In this document: positions 45,445-56,017 of the stretch, in pieces
Position numbering within the stretch: the first letter of the stretch is position 1
Layout: each line of letters begins with the position of its first letter
Source: Rhizobium sp. WYJ-E13
Lineage (GTDB): Bacteria; Pseudomonadota; Alphaproteobacteria; Rhizobiales; Rhizobiaceae
Direction: 5' to 3'
NCBI RefSeq assembly: GCF_018987265.1
Contig: NZ_CP076853.1
Location: 3,785,501 to 3,849,500, forward strand
DNA: 64,000 nt
Translations under genes and position numbers: made by a program
The notes under the pieces: generated by a model
What the model saw: only the letters and a program-made list of their open reading frames with translations
Databases searched by the model: none
What the model was told of the DNA's origin: nothing

Positions 45445-46170
45445 TCAGACGAAGAACTGACCGCCATTGGCCGTCAGCGTCGAGCCGGTGATGAAACCGG
45501 CGTCGTCCGAAACGAGAAAAGTCACGCAACGCGCGATCTCCTCGGGTTCACCGAGGCGCCCGACCGGGATTTGCGGAATGATCTTCTCATTCAGCACCTT
45601 TTCCGGCACGGCCAGCACCATCTCCGTACCGATGTAACCGGGGCAGATGGCGTTGACGGTAATGTTCTTGACAGCGCCCTCCTGAGCGAGCGCCTTGGTG
45701 AAGCCGAGGTCACCGGCCTTGGCGGCGGAATAATTCGCTTGTCCCATCTGGCCCTTCTGGCCGTTGATGGAGGAGATATTGACGATGCGCCCGAAGCTGC
45801 GGTCGCGCATGCCGCTCCAGACATGATGCGTCATGTTGAAGAGGCCGGTGAGGTTGGTATTGATCACCTCGTGCCACTGCTGCGGCGTCATCTTGTGGAA
45901 CATCGCATCACGCGTGATGCCGGCATTGTTGACGAGGATTTCGACCGGGCCGAGCTCGGCCTGAACCCTCGTGATACCCTCGCCGCAGGCGACATAGTCG
46001 GACACGTCCCACTTGAAGGCCGGAATGCCGGTAACATCGTGAAATGCCCTGGCCTTTTCATCATTGCCGGCATAGTTGGCGGCAACCTTATAGCCGGCAT
46101 TCTTCAGCGCCATCGAAATTGCCGCGCCAATACCGCGCGTACCACCAGTGACCAGAGCCACCCTGCTCAT
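45445..46170 (-). CDS. phaB: Acetoacetyl-CoA reductase
   Basis: NADPH-dependent second step of polyhydroxybutyrate synthesis. 241-residue SDR: cofactor motif TGGTRGIGAAIS, NNAG, catalytic Ser-Tyr-Lys in ISSINGQKGQMGQANYSAAK. Lies 67 bp after phaA on the same strand. The polymerase (phaC) is not in the window, as usual in rhizobia. Confidence 0.95.
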   Translation of the reverse strand: MSRVALVTGGTRGIGAAISMALKNAGYKVAANYAGNDEKARAFHDVTGIPAFKWDVSDYVACGEGITRVQAELGPVEILVNNAGITRDAMFHKMTPQQWHEVINTNLTGLFNMTHHVWSGMRDRSFGRIVNISSINGQKGQMGQANYSAAKAGDLGFTKALAQEGAVKNITVNAICPGYIGTEMVLAVPEKVLNEKIIPQIPVGRLGEPEEIARCVTFLVSDDAGFITGSTLTANGGQFFV

Positions 46171-46237
46171 GTTCCGCTCCCCTGTTGTTGTCAGCCTGCT
46201 CTCAGGCAGGCCTCAAGAAACATGCATCGTACGCTAT

Positions 46238-47419
46238 TTATATTGCCTCAAAACACATCGCGACACCCATGCCGCCACCGATGCACAATGTAGCCAGTCC
46301 TTTTTTGGCGCCCCGACGCTTCATCTCGAAGAGCAGCGTATTGAGGACACGCGCACCTGAAGCGCCGATCGGATGACCGATCGCAATCGCGCCGCCATTG
46401 ACGTTGACGATAGCAGGATCCCAGCCGAGATCCTTGTTGACGGCGCAGGCCTGGGCCGCGAAGGCCTCATTGGCCTCGACGAGGTCGAGATCGCCGACGG
46501 ACCAGCCGGCCTTTTCCAGCGCCTTGCGGGAGGCGGGGATCGGGCCTGTGCCCATGACCTGCGGATCGACACCGGCCGTTGCCCAGGAAACGATGCGGGC
46601 AAGCGGCTGGATACCGCGTCGCGACGCTTCCGCTTCGCTCATCAGCACGGTCGCGGCAGCGCCGTCATTGAGACCGGAAGCATTTGCCGCCGTCACCGTG
46701 CCGTCCTTGTCGAAGGCGGGCCGCAGCTTGGCCATCGCCTCCATCGTGGCACCATGACGGATATATTCGTCGGCATCGACGGTCACATCGCCCTTGCGAC
46801 CTTGAATGACGAAAGGAACGATTTCGTCCTTGAACCGGCCGCCCTTCTGCGCGGCCTCGGCCTTGTTCTGCGAACTGACGGCGAACTGGTCCTGGTCGTC
46901 GCGCGAAAGCTGCCACTGGCGCGCGATATTTTCCGCGGTAATGCCCATGTGGTAGCCATAGAAGGCGTCGGTCAGGCCATCCTTGATCATGGTGTCGATC
47001 ATCTTCATGTCGCCCATCTTCACGCCCCCGCGCAAATGCGCTGCATGCGGCGCCATCGACATGGATTCCTGCCCGCCGGCGACGATGATCTTCGCATCGC
47101 CAAGCGCGATCTGCTGCATCCCGAGTGCAACGGCACGCAGGCCGGAACCACAGAGCTGGTTGACGCTCCAGGCTGTCGCTTCCTTGGGAACGCCGGCCTT
47201 CATTGCGGCCTGACGGGCCGGGTTCTGGCCTTCGCCAGCCTGCAGGACCTGGCCAAGGATGACCTCGTCCACGTCTTCAGGAGAAACACCTGCCCGCTCC
47301 AGCGCGCCCTTGACGGCCGCCGCACCGAGTTCGTGAGCGGGAATTGTGCCGAAAGCACCGTTGAAGGAACCGACAGCGGTGCGCGCTGCGCTGGCGATGA
47401 CGACGGATGAACTGCTCAT
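46238..47419 (-). CDS. phaA: Acetyl-CoA C-acetyltransferase (beta-ketothiolase)
   Basis: Condenses two acetyl-CoA in polyhydroxybutyrate synthesis. 393 residues: acyl-accepting Cys in [18 protein letters not shown], the His of [16 protein letters not shown] and the base Cys in CIGGGMGVA. The ATG at 47419 ([10 protein letters not shown]) with AGGAA upstream is chosen over an ATG at 47434. Divergent from phaR. Confidence 0.95.
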   Translation of the reverse strand: MSSSSVVIASAARTAVGSFNGAFGTIPAHELGAAAVKGALERAGVSPEDVDEVILGQVLQAGEGQNPARQAAMKAGVPKEATAWSVNQLCGSGLRAVALGMQQIALGDAKIIVAGGQESMSMAPHAAHLRGGVKMGDMKMIDTMIKDGLTDAFYGYHMGITAENIARQWQLSRDDQDQFAVSSQNKAEAAQKGGRFKDEIVPFVIQGRKGDVTVDADEYIRHGATMEAMAKLRPAFDKDGTVTAANASGLNDGAAATVLMSEAEASRRGIQPLARIVSWATAGVDPQVMGTGPIPASRKALEKAGWSVGDLDLVEANEAFAAQACAVNKDLGWDPAIVNVNGGAIAIGHPIGASGARVLNTLLFEMKRRGAKKGLATLCIGGGMGVAMCFEAI

Positions 47420-47650
47420 GGGATGTTTCCTCATTTCTCGTCACACATATAAGTGGAAACTGACAAAGCTGCAGGCGCAAGTCAAATGCCAAGACTGCCC
47501 CGGCATCTGCTGCAGCGCCCTCGAATGGATTTATCCGTACGGGGAAAGGGCTTGCCGCATCGCACAAAGAGATTGTCACCGCCCTTCTTTTGCGTCTACA
47601 GTCTCTGGTGGAGGAGTATACATACAATCAGATGGGGTTCGGAGACTGAT

Positions 47651-48223
47651 ATGGCAAAGACCGAGGGTCAGATCGTAATCAAGAAATATGCCAATCGCCG
47701 CTTATACAATACGGGCACCAGCACCTATGTGACGCTGGAAGACCTGGCGGAGATGGTGAAGAAGGGGGAGGACTTTGTCGTCCAGGACGCCAAAAGCGGT
47801 GACGACATCACGCATTCGGTATTGACCCAGATTATTTTCGAGCAGGAATCGAAGACCGGCAACACACTGCTTCCGATCTCCTTCCTGCGTCAGCTCATCA
47901 CCTACTATGGTGACCAGATGCAGATGGTCGTTCCGAGCTTCCTGGAGCATTCCATGCGCGCTTTCACGGAACAGCAGTCGCAGATCCGCGAGCAGGTGAA
48001 CCGCGCTTTCGGCGAAACGCCGCTCGGCAAAAACCTTCAGCTTCCCATGCAGATGGTCGAGGATCAGGTCCGCCGGAACACCGAGATGTTCCAGCAGGCT
48101 ATGCAGATGTTCTCGCCCTTCATGACGCCGCCGCCCAAGGAAACCCGCAAGGCGGAGGCCAAGGACATCGACGAGCTGAAGGAACAGCTTCGCGCGCTGC
48201 AGAACAAGCTCGACAGCCTATAG
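47651..48223 (+). CDS. phaR: Polyhydroxyalkanoate synthesis regulator (PhaR/AniA)
   Basis: 190 residues with the N-terminal PHB accumulation DNA-binding domain (IVIKKYANRRLYNTGTSTYVTLEDL) and two PHB-accumulation regulatory repeats, ending in a coiled-coil KELKEQLRALQNKLDSL-like helix. Binds DNA and PHB, controlling granule proteins and carbon flow; called AniA in rhizobia. Divergent from phaA-phaB with a 230 bp shared promoter region. The last six bases overlap the convergent membrane-protein gene. Confidence 0.93.
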   Translation: MAKTEGQIVIKKYANRRLYNTGTSTYVTLEDLAEMVKKGEDFVVQDAKSGDDITHSVLTQIIFEQESKTGNTLLPISFLRQLITYYGDQMQMVVPSFLEHSMRAFTEQQSQIREQVNRAFGETPLGKNLQLPMQMVEDQVRRNTEMFQQAMQMFSPFMTPPPKETRKAEAKDIDELKEQLRALQNKLDSL

Positions 48224-48625
48224 ACCGATCGAGACGTCCCGGCCGGCGCTGCGGATCGACACTGCAAAGCCGCCGATAACGTCGATCAGCGCAATGGTCA
48301 TCAGAATGAAGAAGACCTGGGTCGCCGCGTCCTGGACGAGAAGAAACTCGACCAGGAAGGCGATGAAGACCAGCATCGACAGCATATGATTGATCAGGTT
48401 GCCGGAACCGTTCCGGGTCGCCTTCAGGATCTCCAAGAAGAGCACGACGAGCGCCACGACGATGAAGAGATCGCCGAGCGCCATGCTCCACATCGCGCCT
48501 GAGAGCATCGACAGCACGATCACGTCGTGCTGGAGCGAGGGAATTCCGCCACCACCCATCAGGCCCAGCATCGCCAGATTGTAAAGAATAAATGGAATAA
48601 CCATCAGCGGCATTGCGGTAATCAT
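48218..48625 (-). CDS. Conserved inner-membrane protein, unknown function
   Basis: 135 residues with four hydrophobic helices (PLMVIPFILYNLAMLGL, MALGDLFIVVALVVLFLEI, MLSMLVFIAFLVEFLLV, VFFILMTIALIDVIGG). No family recognised. Its stop overlaps the 3' end of phaR in convergent orientation. Confidence 0.7.
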   Translation of the reverse strand: MITAMPLMVIPFILYNLAMLGLMGGGGIPSLQHDVIVLSMLSGAMWSMALGDLFIVVALVVLFLEILKATRNGSGNLINHMLSMLVFIAFLVEFLLVQDAATQVFFILMTIALIDVIGGFAVSIRSAGRDVSIGL

Positions 48626-48714
48626 GCAGAAAAATCTCCCTGACCTCTAGGGAATACTGCCTGACATCACCGTCTCACTTCAAGGCATCGAAGATTATAA
48701 TATCTTGAAAAGAA

Positions 48715-48737
48715 AAAGGCCGGCGTCGAGCCGGCCT
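48715..48737 (-). terminator. Rho-independent terminator of rpmF
   Basis: Nine-base stem AAGGCCGGC / GCCGGCCTT with five-base loop; minus-strand tail TTTCTTTTC. Confidence 0.85.
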
Positions 48738-48769
48738 TCAAAACTTTCATCGGACATGCCGCGTAGAAA

Positions 48770-48955
48770 TTATGCGTTTTCCTTCGGCGTCAGAACCTGA
48801 CGGCCACGGTACATACCGGTCTTCAGATCGATATGGTGCGGGCGGCGCAGTTCGCCGGAGTTCTTGTCTTCAACGTAGGTCGGAGCCTTCAGCGCATCAG
48901 CCGAACGGCGCATGCCGCGCTTGGACGGGCTCGTTTTTCTCTTCGGTACAGCCAT
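48770..48955 (-). CDS. rpmF: 50S ribosomal protein L32
   Basis: 61 residues, the usual length: [18 protein letters not shown] at the N-terminus and the conserved [16 protein letters not shown] segment. Lacks the zinc-ribbon cysteines, as in most alphaproteobacterial L32. Monocistronic with its own terminator. Confidence 0.97.
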   Translation of the reverse strand: MAVPKRKTSPSKRGMRRSADALKAPTYVEDKNSGELRRPHHIDLKTGMYRGRQVLTPKENA

Positions 48956-49111
48956 TTCTCATACTCCACTTGCGGGCAAAACACTCCCACGGCCAGACTG
49001 GCGGCCGAAACGGACATGTCGCGATTTCGGAAATTTTGCGCGCTTATACATGCAAGGGGCGGCCTTGACCAGTCCCCATATGGATTTTTTGCGATGCGGC
49101 TGATTCTCTCA

Positions 49112-49759
49112 TTAGACCTCGTCTTCCGCCACGATCCACGGCTCGACGCGGGCCGCCTCTTCCCACCGCCGCCAGGCCGGGTGCGCCTTCATCGCACCCA
49201 TGTAGGCCAGTGTATCCTTGTCGCTGACGAGATCATAGATCTCGAAGCGATTAACGACGGGCGCAAACATCGCGTCTACCCCGCTGAATTCACCGAAGAG
49301 GAACGGGCCACCGGATTTTTGCAGAAGATCGCGCCAGATCGTCTCGATACGGCTGATATCGGCGGAAACCCCGTCGGGAAGTGCGATCTTGCCTTTCGGC
49401 CGGCGGATATTCATCGGGCAGGCGCTGCGCAATGCCCGGAAACTCGAAAGCATCTCCATGGAAACCGAACGGGCAAGCGCCCGCTCGGCACGATCCCCAG
49501 GCAGCAATCCTGATTCGGGAAAAAGCTCGGCCACATATTCGATAATCGCGAAGGATTCCCAGATCTTCAGCGCACCATGCTGCAGCAGGGGCACATGGCC
49601 GCTCGGCGAGACCGCCTTGATGTTGGGGTTACCACCCGGATAGTCGAAGGGGATCAACACCTCCTCGAAATCGATGCCGACGCCCATCAGCGCCATCCAC
49701 GGCCGGAACGACCAGGAAGAATAGTTCTTATTGGCGATGTAAAGCCTCAGCTTGTCCAT
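49112..49759 (-). CDS. Glutathione S-transferase family protein
   Basis: 215 residues. N-terminal thioredoxin-like domain LRLYIANKNYSSWSFRPWMAL with the SGHVPLLQHG cis-proline segment and the glutathione-contacting WESFAIIEYVAE; all-helical C-terminal domain. AGGAG before the ATG. Similar to GstA/YfcF-type detoxifying enzymes; substrate unknown. Twelve bases downstream of the DUF1868 gene, so likely co-transcribed. Confidence 0.88.
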   Translation of the reverse strand: MDKLRLYIANKNYSSWSFRPWMALMGVGIDFEEVLIPFDYPGGNPNIKAVSPSGHVPLLQHGALKIWESFAIIEYVAELFPESGLLPGDRAERALARSVSMEMLSSFRALRSACPMNIRRPKGKIALPDGVSADISRIETIWRDLLQKSGGPFLFGEFSGVDAMFAPVVNRFEIYDLVSDKDTLAYMGAMKAHPAWRRWEEAARVEPWIVAEDEV

Positions 49760-49771
49760 GGTGTTCTCCTG

Positions 49772-50494
49772 TCAGGGTTCGAAATCGAAAATCAGCACTT
49801 CGTGGAAGTGGTTCATATCCTCGAACACGCAGAAGGCCGGCGGATTGAGTTCCAGCACAGGCGCCTTGGTGCGGATATACTCTGTCACCTCGTCAAGCAT
49901 TGCCTGCCAGCGCGGCAGCGCCTCGTCTTCTAACCGCTCAATCGGGTAGGCAAAGGTCATGTGGAACTTGTAGTTCTCATGGTTGGGCTGACGATAACCC
50001 AGGAGATCTGCGAATGCATCGCGCCAGGCGCGCATCACCCTGCGGTCACCGTCTGTCGCGCCCTCGAGAAGCAGGCCGGACGGACGGGCTTCGACGATTG
50101 CCACGTTGAAGGGATCGAACATCGTGAAACCTTCGAGCCGTGCCGCCATGAGCTCCGTCATATCGTCGATCGGCGTCTCGAGCGGAATATTATCAGGCCA
50201 ATGGTTCTCCTTGCGGCCGGTCTCGATCACACCTTCAAAGAGCGTCATATGGAGGCTGGTGATTGGCGTGAAGATGAATTGTGGTGCCTCGGGCATCGCC
50301 AGATATCTCTCACGCGCTTCGATCAGCACCTGCTGCGTTTTTGAGCCCCTCGGGGGATGGCAGACGATCGTGTTACCCTGCTCAGGCAAGAAGCCGTCGA
50401 GCTTGTGATAGCGGGAGCCCAGATGCCGCGGCGGAGCCGGATTATGGGTCTTCGAATACTGAAGCAGCTCGGGCGAAAGTGTCGTGGTGGTCAT
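49772..50494 (-). CDS. DUF1868 protein, 2H phosphoesterase-like
   Basis: 240 residues with two H-x-T motifs, HMTLFEG (about 112) and HMTFAYP (about 183), the signature of the 2H/LigT-like phosphoesterase fold that acts on 2'-5' RNA or cyclic phosphates. The protein starts MTTTTLSPELLQYSK; an earlier in-frame codon at 50563 is ignored because the conserved part starts later. Activity not demonstrated. Confidence 0.72.
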   Translation of the reverse strand: MTTTTLSPELLQYSKTHNPAPPRHLGSRYHKLDGFLPEQGNTIVCHPPRGSKTQQVLIEARERYLAMPEAPQFIFTPITSLHMTLFEGVIETGRKENHWPDNIPLETPIDDMTELMAARLEGFTMFDPFNVAIVEARPSGLLLEGATDGDRRVMRAWRDAFADLLGYRQPNHENYKFHMTFAYPIERLEDEALPRWQAMLDEVTEYIRTKAPVLELNPPAFCVFEDMNHFHEVLIFDFEP

Positions 50495-50591
50495 GGGCGG
50501 ACTCGGGGCTTTGATTGCTGATGCATTCGCCCATATGGCAAGATCAAGAATGTCAGATGACACTTGCCGCTACCAACGACAAGTTCTGATA

Positions 50592-51329
50592 TCAATCATA
50601 GATACACTTGATGTAATCGCCCGAGCCCTGCGCCCGCCGTTCGATGAGCGCTGCAAGCCTGCGCAGGCCTCGCCCGGGTTTTCCGGCATTGCGGTCGATC
50701 GGGTTCGGCAGGGAAACCGCAAGCAACGATGCCTGCCGGCGTGTAAGCTTCGAGGCAGGCACCTTGAAGTGATATTGCGCAGCCGCCTCGATACCGTAAA
50801 TGCCTGGCCCCCATTCGGCGATATTGAGATAGATCTCCATCAGCCGCCGCTTCGACCAGACGAAGTCGGAACCAACCGCCAGTGGCAGTTCCAATCCCTT
50901 GCGGATGAAGGAGCGGCTGTTCCAGAGGAAGAGGTTCTTCGCTGTCTGCATGGGGATCGTGCTGCCGCCGCGCGTCTCCTGGCCCTTCAGCGTGTCTTCG
51001 ACCAGCATGCGCATCTCGGCCCAGTCGACGCCCCCGTGGAAGCAATACTGTCCGTCTTCCGACATCATCACCGACTGCACGAGCACAGGCGCAACCTCGT
51101 CGATCGACACCCACTGCCGGTCGTAACCGCGCAGGAGCATGAGATCGCGCAGCATCAGCGTCGAAACCGGATGGATGAAGGGCAGCAGATAGAGAAGGAT
51201 CAGCAAATAGGGAAAAAGCAGCACCGCCAGAACGGCAAGAACAATGCGTTTCAGCACCTGGCGGTCTCCAAGCCAACGCCGGTGAACCGGCGCCTCGACG
51301 CTTTCCTCTGTCTGCGGCGCTATATCCAA
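50592..51329 (-). CDS. mtgA: Monofunctional biosynthetic peptidoglycan transglycosylase
   Basis: Polymerises lipid II glycan strands at the periplasmic face. 245 residues: one N-terminal membrane helix ([21 protein letters not shown]), then the GT51 core with catalytic Glu in [27 protein letters not shown] and [10 protein letters not shown] motifs. No transpeptidase domain. The start is a TTG at 51329 with GGGAC close before it; somewhat uncertain. Divergent from ispA. Confidence 0.93.
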   Translation of the reverse strand: MDIAPQTEESVEAPVHRRWLGDRQVLKRIVLAVLAVLLFPYLLILLYLLPFIHPVSTLMLRDLMLLRGYDRQWVSIDEVAPVLVQSVMMSEDGQYCFHGGVDWAEMRMLVEDTLKGQETRGGSTIPMQTAKNLFLWNSRSFIRKGLELPLAVGSDFVWSKRRLMEIYLNIAEWGPGIYGIEAAAQYHFKVPASKLTRRQASLLAVSLPNPIDRNAGKPGRGLRRLAALIERRAQGSGDYIKCIYD

Positions 51330-51463
51330 TGTCCCAGTCCGATTTCGCCCTCGTCGCTGTCATACCGCCTGAAAACCCGCATTGCCAGAGTGCAGCGGAA
51401 ATCTTGACGCGGTGATCGACAATTCCGTTGCCAGCAGCCATTCTGCCGTGCCAAAGAGCGCGC

Positions 51464-52378
51464 ATGGACGCAAAGCGGGAAACATTCGAGACACGGTTGA
51501 AAAGCAGTGCCGCCGAGATCGAGGCGCTGCTCGATCTCCTGCTCTCTCCTACCGTGCTGTCCGACGAGATCGCCCGCCCCGACCTCTTGCGTAGCGCCAT
51601 GCACTACGCCGTCCTGAATGGCGGCAAACGCCTGCGCCCCTTCCTTGTCGTGGAAAGCGCAGCACTTCTCGGCGGCAACAGACAGGCCGCGCTTCGCGTC
51701 GGCGCGGCACTCGAATGCATCCATTGCTATTCACTCGTTCACGACGATCTGCCGGCTATGGACGACGACGACCTACGCCGCGGCAAGCCGACCGTACACA
51801 TCAAATTCGACGAAGCGACCGCCATTCTGGCCGGCGACAGCCTGCTGACCTACGCGTTCGACATCATCGCCGCGCCGGAAACCGACCTGCCGGACCGCAG
51901 CAAGACGGAACTTGTTCTGGCGATCGCCCGCGCCGCTGGCCTCGGCGGCATGGCCGGCGGACAGGCCCTTGATCTTGCGGCGGAAACTCAGGCGCCCGAT
52001 GAAGCTGGCATCATTCGCCTGCAGGCGATGAAGACGGGCGCGCTGATTCGCTTCGCCTGCGAGGCCGGCGCCATCATTGCCGGCGCGTCTACCGAAGACC
52101 GGCGGCGCCTGCGCCGCTTCGGCGAAAAGATCGGCCTCGCCTTCCAGCTTGCCGATGATATTCTCGATCTGACTTCCGATATCAAGACGATGGGCAAAGC
52201 GACCGGCAAGGATGCTGCCCGCGGCAAGGGAACACTCGTGGGGCTTCATGGCATGGGATGGGCAGACAAACAGCTGCGCCGGCATGTCGAGGATGCAGAA
52301 GAACTGCTCGCCCCCTATGGTGAACGCGCCGCATTGTTGATCACTGCGGCCCACTTCGTGGCCGAACGCAAGAACTGA
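51464..52378 (+). CDS. ispA: Polyprenyl synthetase (farnesyl diphosphate synthase)
   Basis: 304 residues. First aspartate-rich motif DDLPAMDDDDLRRG, second DDILD, plus GGKRLRPFLV for isopentenyl diphosphate binding. Makes farnesyl diphosphate (C15) for quinones, undecaprenyl and hopanoid precursors. The ATG at 51464 with GAG upstream starts MDAKRETFE. Converges with ispG, another gene of isoprenoid synthesis. Confidence 0.9.
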   Translation: MDAKRETFETRLKSSAAEIEALLDLLLSPTVLSDEIARPDLLRSAMHYAVLNGGKRLRPFLVVESAALLGGNRQAALRVGAALECIHCYSLVHDDLPAMDDDDLRRGKPTVHIKFDEATAILAGDSLLTYAFDIIAAPETDLPDRSKTELVLAIARAAGLGGMAGGQALDLAAETQAPDEAGIIRLQAMKTGALIRFACEAGAIIAGASTEDRRRLRRFGEKIGLAFQLADDILDLTSDIKTMGKATGKDAARGKGTLVGLHGMGWADKQLRRHVEDAEELLAPYGERAALLITAAHFVAERKN

Positions 52379-52434
52379 GACAGAGCAGGGGCACCATCCA
52401 GCCCTGCTGCAGCAGGCCACCGAAAGCGGAGCAG

Positions 52435-53682
52435 CTACTCCGCCGCCGTCTTCTGGCCGAATCGCTTCTCAATATAGTCGACGACCAACGCCTCGAAATC
52501 CGAGGCGATATTCGGGCCGCGTAACGTTAGGGCCTTCTTGCCGTCGATGAAGACGGGGGCAGCCGGCGTCTCGCCGGTGCCGGGGAGCGAAATGCCGATA
52601 TCGGCATGCTTGCTTTCACCCGGTCCGTTGACGATACAGCCCATGACCGCGACATTGAGCGCTTCCACGCCCGGATACTTCTCGCGCCAGATCGGCATAT
52701 TCTTGCGGATGTCACTCTGGATGTTCTGGGCGAGTTCCTGGAACACCGTCGAGGTCGTGCGCCCGCAGCCCGGACAGGCCGCAACGACAGGCACGAACTG
52801 GCGGAAACCCATGACCTGGAGCAATTCCTGCGCCACCTGCACCTCGCGGGTGCGGTCACCGTTCGGCTCCGGCGTCAGCGAAATGCGGATCGTATCGCCG
52901 ATGCCGTTCTGCAGCACATAGCCCATGGCAGCCGAAGAGGCGACGATGCCTTTCGTGCCCATGCCGGCTTCGGTCAGGCCGAGATGCAGCGCGTGGTTGG
53001 AACGTTCGGCAAGCATCGAATTGACGGCAATCAGATCCTGAACCTGGCTGACCTTGGCCGAAAGGATGATGCGGTTGCGCGGCAAGCCGATCTCTTCGGC
53101 AAGTTGGGCAGACAGCAGCGCCGACTGCACGATCGCCTCATGCGTCACCTGCCGGGCAGAAAGCGGCGATCCCTCGGCCTGGTTCTTGTCCATCAGCTGC
53201 GTCAGCAGTTCCTGGTCCAGCGAACCCCAGTTGACGCCGATGCGCACCGGTTTGCTATAGCGAATTGCCATCTCGATGATTTCGGCGAACTGCTTGTCCT
53301 TCTTGTCCTTGAAACCGACGTTACCCGGATTGATGCGGTATTTCGCCAAAGCCTCGGCGCAGGCCGGATGATCGGCAAGCAGCTTATGGCCGATATAATG
53401 GAAGTCGCCGATCAGCGGCACATCCATGCCGAGGCGCAGCAGGCGCTCGCGGATCTTCGGCACGGCGGCAGCACTTTCGTCGCGGTCGACGGTGATGCGG
53501 ACAAGCTCGGAACCGGCGCGATGGAGCGCGGCCACCTGGGCGACGGTGGAATCCACATCCGCCGTATCGGTGTTGGTCATGGATTGCACGACGACCGGCG
53601 CACCGCCGCCGACGATGACGCCGCCGACATCAACGGCAACGGAGGCGCGGCGCGGTTTCGGATCGAAATCGAAAGCAGACAT
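52435..53682 (-). CDS. ispG: 4-hydroxy-3-methylbut-2-en-1-yl diphosphate synthase
   Basis: Penultimate enzyme of the methylerythritol phosphate pathway, a [4Fe-4S] protein. 415 residues with [20 protein letters not shown] at the start, cluster cysteines in [10 protein letters not shown] and the later [10 protein letters not shown]. Next to ispA, so two isoprenoid genes are clustered. Confidence 0.96.
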   Translation of the reverse strand: MSAFDFDPKPRRASVAVDVGGVIVGGGAPVVVQSMTNTDTADVDSTVAQVAALHRAGSELVRITVDRDESAAAVPKIRERLLRLGMDVPLIGDFHYIGHKLLADHPACAEALAKYRINPGNVGFKDKKDKQFAEIIEMAIRYSKPVRIGVNWGSLDQELLTQLMDKNQAEGSPLSARQVTHEAIVQSALLSAQLAEEIGLPRNRIILSAKVSQVQDLIAVNSMLAERSNHALHLGLTEAGMGTKGIVASSAAMGYVLQNGIGDTIRISLTPEPNGDRTREVQVAQELLQVMGFRQFVPVVAACPGCGRTTSTVFQELAQNIQSDIRKNMPIWREKYPGVEALNVAVMGCIVNGPGESKHADIGISLPGTGETPAAPVFIDGKKALTLRGPNIASDFEALVVDYIEKRFGQKTAAE

Positions 53683-53777
53683 GAAGAGCTCTTACACCCG
53701 GAAAACAGAGCCTTTCAGGTGGATCAAGCCCGCAGGCTTGTCAACCGCCCCGTATATCACTTTTGTTTGGAGGCGGC

Positions 53778-54971
53778 TCAGTGGCCGCCACCGGAGACCC
53801 CGTCAGCATAACGCGCCAGCTTGGAGAATGCGAGAACCACGAGTAGCAGCATCGGCAGCGCCATGAAGACAGCCGCAAAGCCGACATGTTCAGCCACGAA
53901 GCCGATCACCGAAGGCGCAACCAGCATGCCGGAATAGCCGATGGTTGTCACGACGGAGATACCGATGCCGGGCTTCAGGCCGGGGATGTTGCCCGCAGCC
54001 GAAAAGGCGATCGGCACCATGTTCGAAATGCCGATACCGCAAAGCGCGAAGCCGAGGATGGCAATTTCCGCATTTGGCGCAAGGCTCGCAAGCAGCATAC
54101 CGGCAATCGCAAACAGCGTGCAGATACGCAGCGTCTTGACGCCACCGAGACGGTCGCGAACCAGGTCGCCGGCAAAGCGCAGGGTCGCCATGGTCGCCGA
54201 GAAGGCCGCAAAACCGAGGCCGGAGAGGGCGACCGACGCACCCATTTCCTGCCTGAGATAGAGCGCACCCCAGTCCAGGATCGCACCTTCCGGCACCATG
54301 CAGAGTAGCGCCATTATACCGAGCAGCCACGGCAGCGGCACCATCGGCAGCTTCGTCTTCTCCTTCTTGGTATCAGGATGCGGCGGGTCGGCCAGGATCA
54401 TCGGCCAGGCGATGGCAAGGAAGATCGCGGCAAGCACGGTCGCCAGTTCCGCGTGGCCAAGAATACCGAGTTTGGAGATCACCAGGCCGCCGAGACCGGA
54501 ACCGATCAAACCGCCGAGACTCCAGAAGGCATGGCAGGACGACATAATGGCACGGCGCATGGATTTTTCCACCGCCACGGCATTGGCATTCATTGCGACG
54601 TCCATCGCGCCGATGAAACCGCCGAACAGAAAGAGCGAGATCGCCCCTGTGATGACGTTGGGAGCCACCGTCAGCGCCAGAAGCATCGGCAACAGGCATA
54701 CGGCCAGTACCTGCACGACAACCCGCGAGCCATGCTTGGCGATCTGCGCGCCGGCGATCGGCATCATGACGAGCGAACCGAGACCGAAGACCAGGATCAT
54801 CAGCCCGAGTTCGAACTTGGTGAGATCAAGCCGTTCGGCAAAGTCAGGAATCTTTGGCGCCCAGCCGCCGATGACGAAACCGTTCATGAGAAAGAGCAGC
54901 GAGACCGCCGCCCTGCTCCTGGTGATAAAGCTGCTCCGCACCCTCGGAGCCGTGCTCACGTTATTATCCAT
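53778..54971 (-). CDS. MFS transporter
   Basis: 397 residues with 12 predicted membrane helices; begins with MNGFVIGGWAPKIPDFAERLDL in helix 1, a pattern of YbjJ-type or fucose/sugar-permease-like MFS proteins. Downstream of a DeoR/GlpR regulator by 60 bp on the same strand, which suggests a sugar or sugar-derivative substrate. Function not known. Confidence 0.83.
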   Translation of the reverse strand: MDNNVSTAPRVRSSFITRSRAAVSLLFLMNGFVIGGWAPKIPDFAERLDLTKFELGLMILVFGLGSLVMMPIAGAQIAKHGSRVVVQVLAVCLLPMLLALTVAPNVITGAISLFLFGGFIGAMDVAMNANAVAVEKSMRRAIMSSCHAFWSLGGLIGSGLGGLVISKLGILGHAELATVLAAIFLAIAWPMILADPPHPDTKKEKTKLPMVPLPWLLGIMALLCMVPEGAILDWGALYLRQEMGASVALSGLGFAAFSATMATLRFAGDLVRDRLGGVKTLRICTLFAIAGMLLASLAPNAEIAILGFALCGIGISNMVPIAFSAAGNIPGLKPGIGISVVTTIGYSGMLVAPSVIGFVAEHVGFAAVFMALPMLLLVVLAFSKLARYADGVSGGGH

Positions 54972-55031
54972 TCCCTTGTCTTTCCTCTCATCGGGCTTGC
55001 CTGCCCGATCCCCATAAAAGGCCGGACGGCC

Positions 55032-55814
55032 TCACGCCGTCTTCTCCGCAACGATCGTCCGGCACCCGCGTGCACGGTATTCCTCGAGCATGAGAGCATC
55101 GGCGTCATGCTCTACGACAAGGCATTCACAATGCGCGACCGGCAAAATGCTGTGCGGCGCTGCTGTGCCGAATTTTTCCGATGTGGCCGCAACCATGATC
55201 CGCTTGCTCCTGGACGAGGCGAACCGCTTGAACTCCGCGTCCTCGAAGCCGAACGTCGTCAATCCTGCCTCGATATCGACGCCACAGGCGCCCACAATAC
55301 AGAGGTCGGGCGAAAGCTGCTCCATGTCGCGCAAGGCCTTGGCGCCGAGCGAGCCACCGGTCTGACGGTCGACCAGGCCGCCGATCAGGATGACGTTGAC
55401 TTCAGGTTTTTCGATCAGCGCCACAGCGATCGCCGGCGCATTCGTCGCTGCGGTCAGCGGCAAATCAGCCGGCAACGCATTGGCGATTGCCAGATTGGTG
55501 CTGCCGGCATCGAAGAAAACCGTCATGCCGGTGGTGATTTCGCCTGCAGCGGCGCGCGCCAGAGCCTGCTTCCGGTCGGCCCCAAAACTCATGCGCTGGG
55601 TCAGGCTCCCGCGCGCTGGCGAGACCGGCAATGCTCCGCCATAGACCCGTTCGCAGAGGCCTGCTGCAGCCATCTCGCGCAGGTCACGCCGCACCGTGTC
55701 TTCAGAGACCCCGAATTCGAGCGCAAGTTCCGCAGCCAGTACGCGGCCATGCGTCTTGAGCCGCTCGGAAATCACACTCTGACGTTCTCGCAACAGGAAA
55801 TCCTGCATGTTCAT
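55032..55814 (-). CDS. DeoR/GlpR-family transcriptional regulator
   Basis: 260 residues. N-terminal helix-turn-helix RLKTHGRVLAAELALEFGVSEDTVRRDLREMAAAGLCERVYGGAL is classic for DeoR family; the C-terminal domain has the GLTTFGFEDAEFKRF phosphosugar-binding pattern. Likely a repressor sensing a sugar phosphate and controlling the MFS gene downstream. Confidence 0.87.
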   Translation of the reverse strand: MNMQDFLLRERQSVISERLKTHGRVLAAELALEFGVSEDTVRRDLREMAAAGLCERVYGGALPVSPARGSLTQRMSFGADRKQALARAAAGEITTGMTVFFDAGSTNLAIANALPADLPLTAATNAPAIAVALIEKPEVNVILIGGLVDRQTGGSLGAKALRDMEQLSPDLCIVGACGVDIEAGLTTFGFEDAEFKRFASSRSKRIMVAATSEKFGTAAPHSILPVAHCECLVVEHDADALMLEEYRARGCRTIVAEKTA

Positions 55815-56017
55815 ACCAGATTAATCTATCAAAACCCACAATCATGCATAAACACTGACGATCGTGCATGCAACATGCACGGTCACACGTTTTCTGACGT
55901 TGTGAAACGAAGCTCCACCAGCAGGGCGAAATCTGTCCTATTGACCGGCTCCAAGGGTACGAATATCGATCAGGCATTCCCGATTCCTGCCGGCATGCCG
56001 GCCTCCGGTGTATTCCC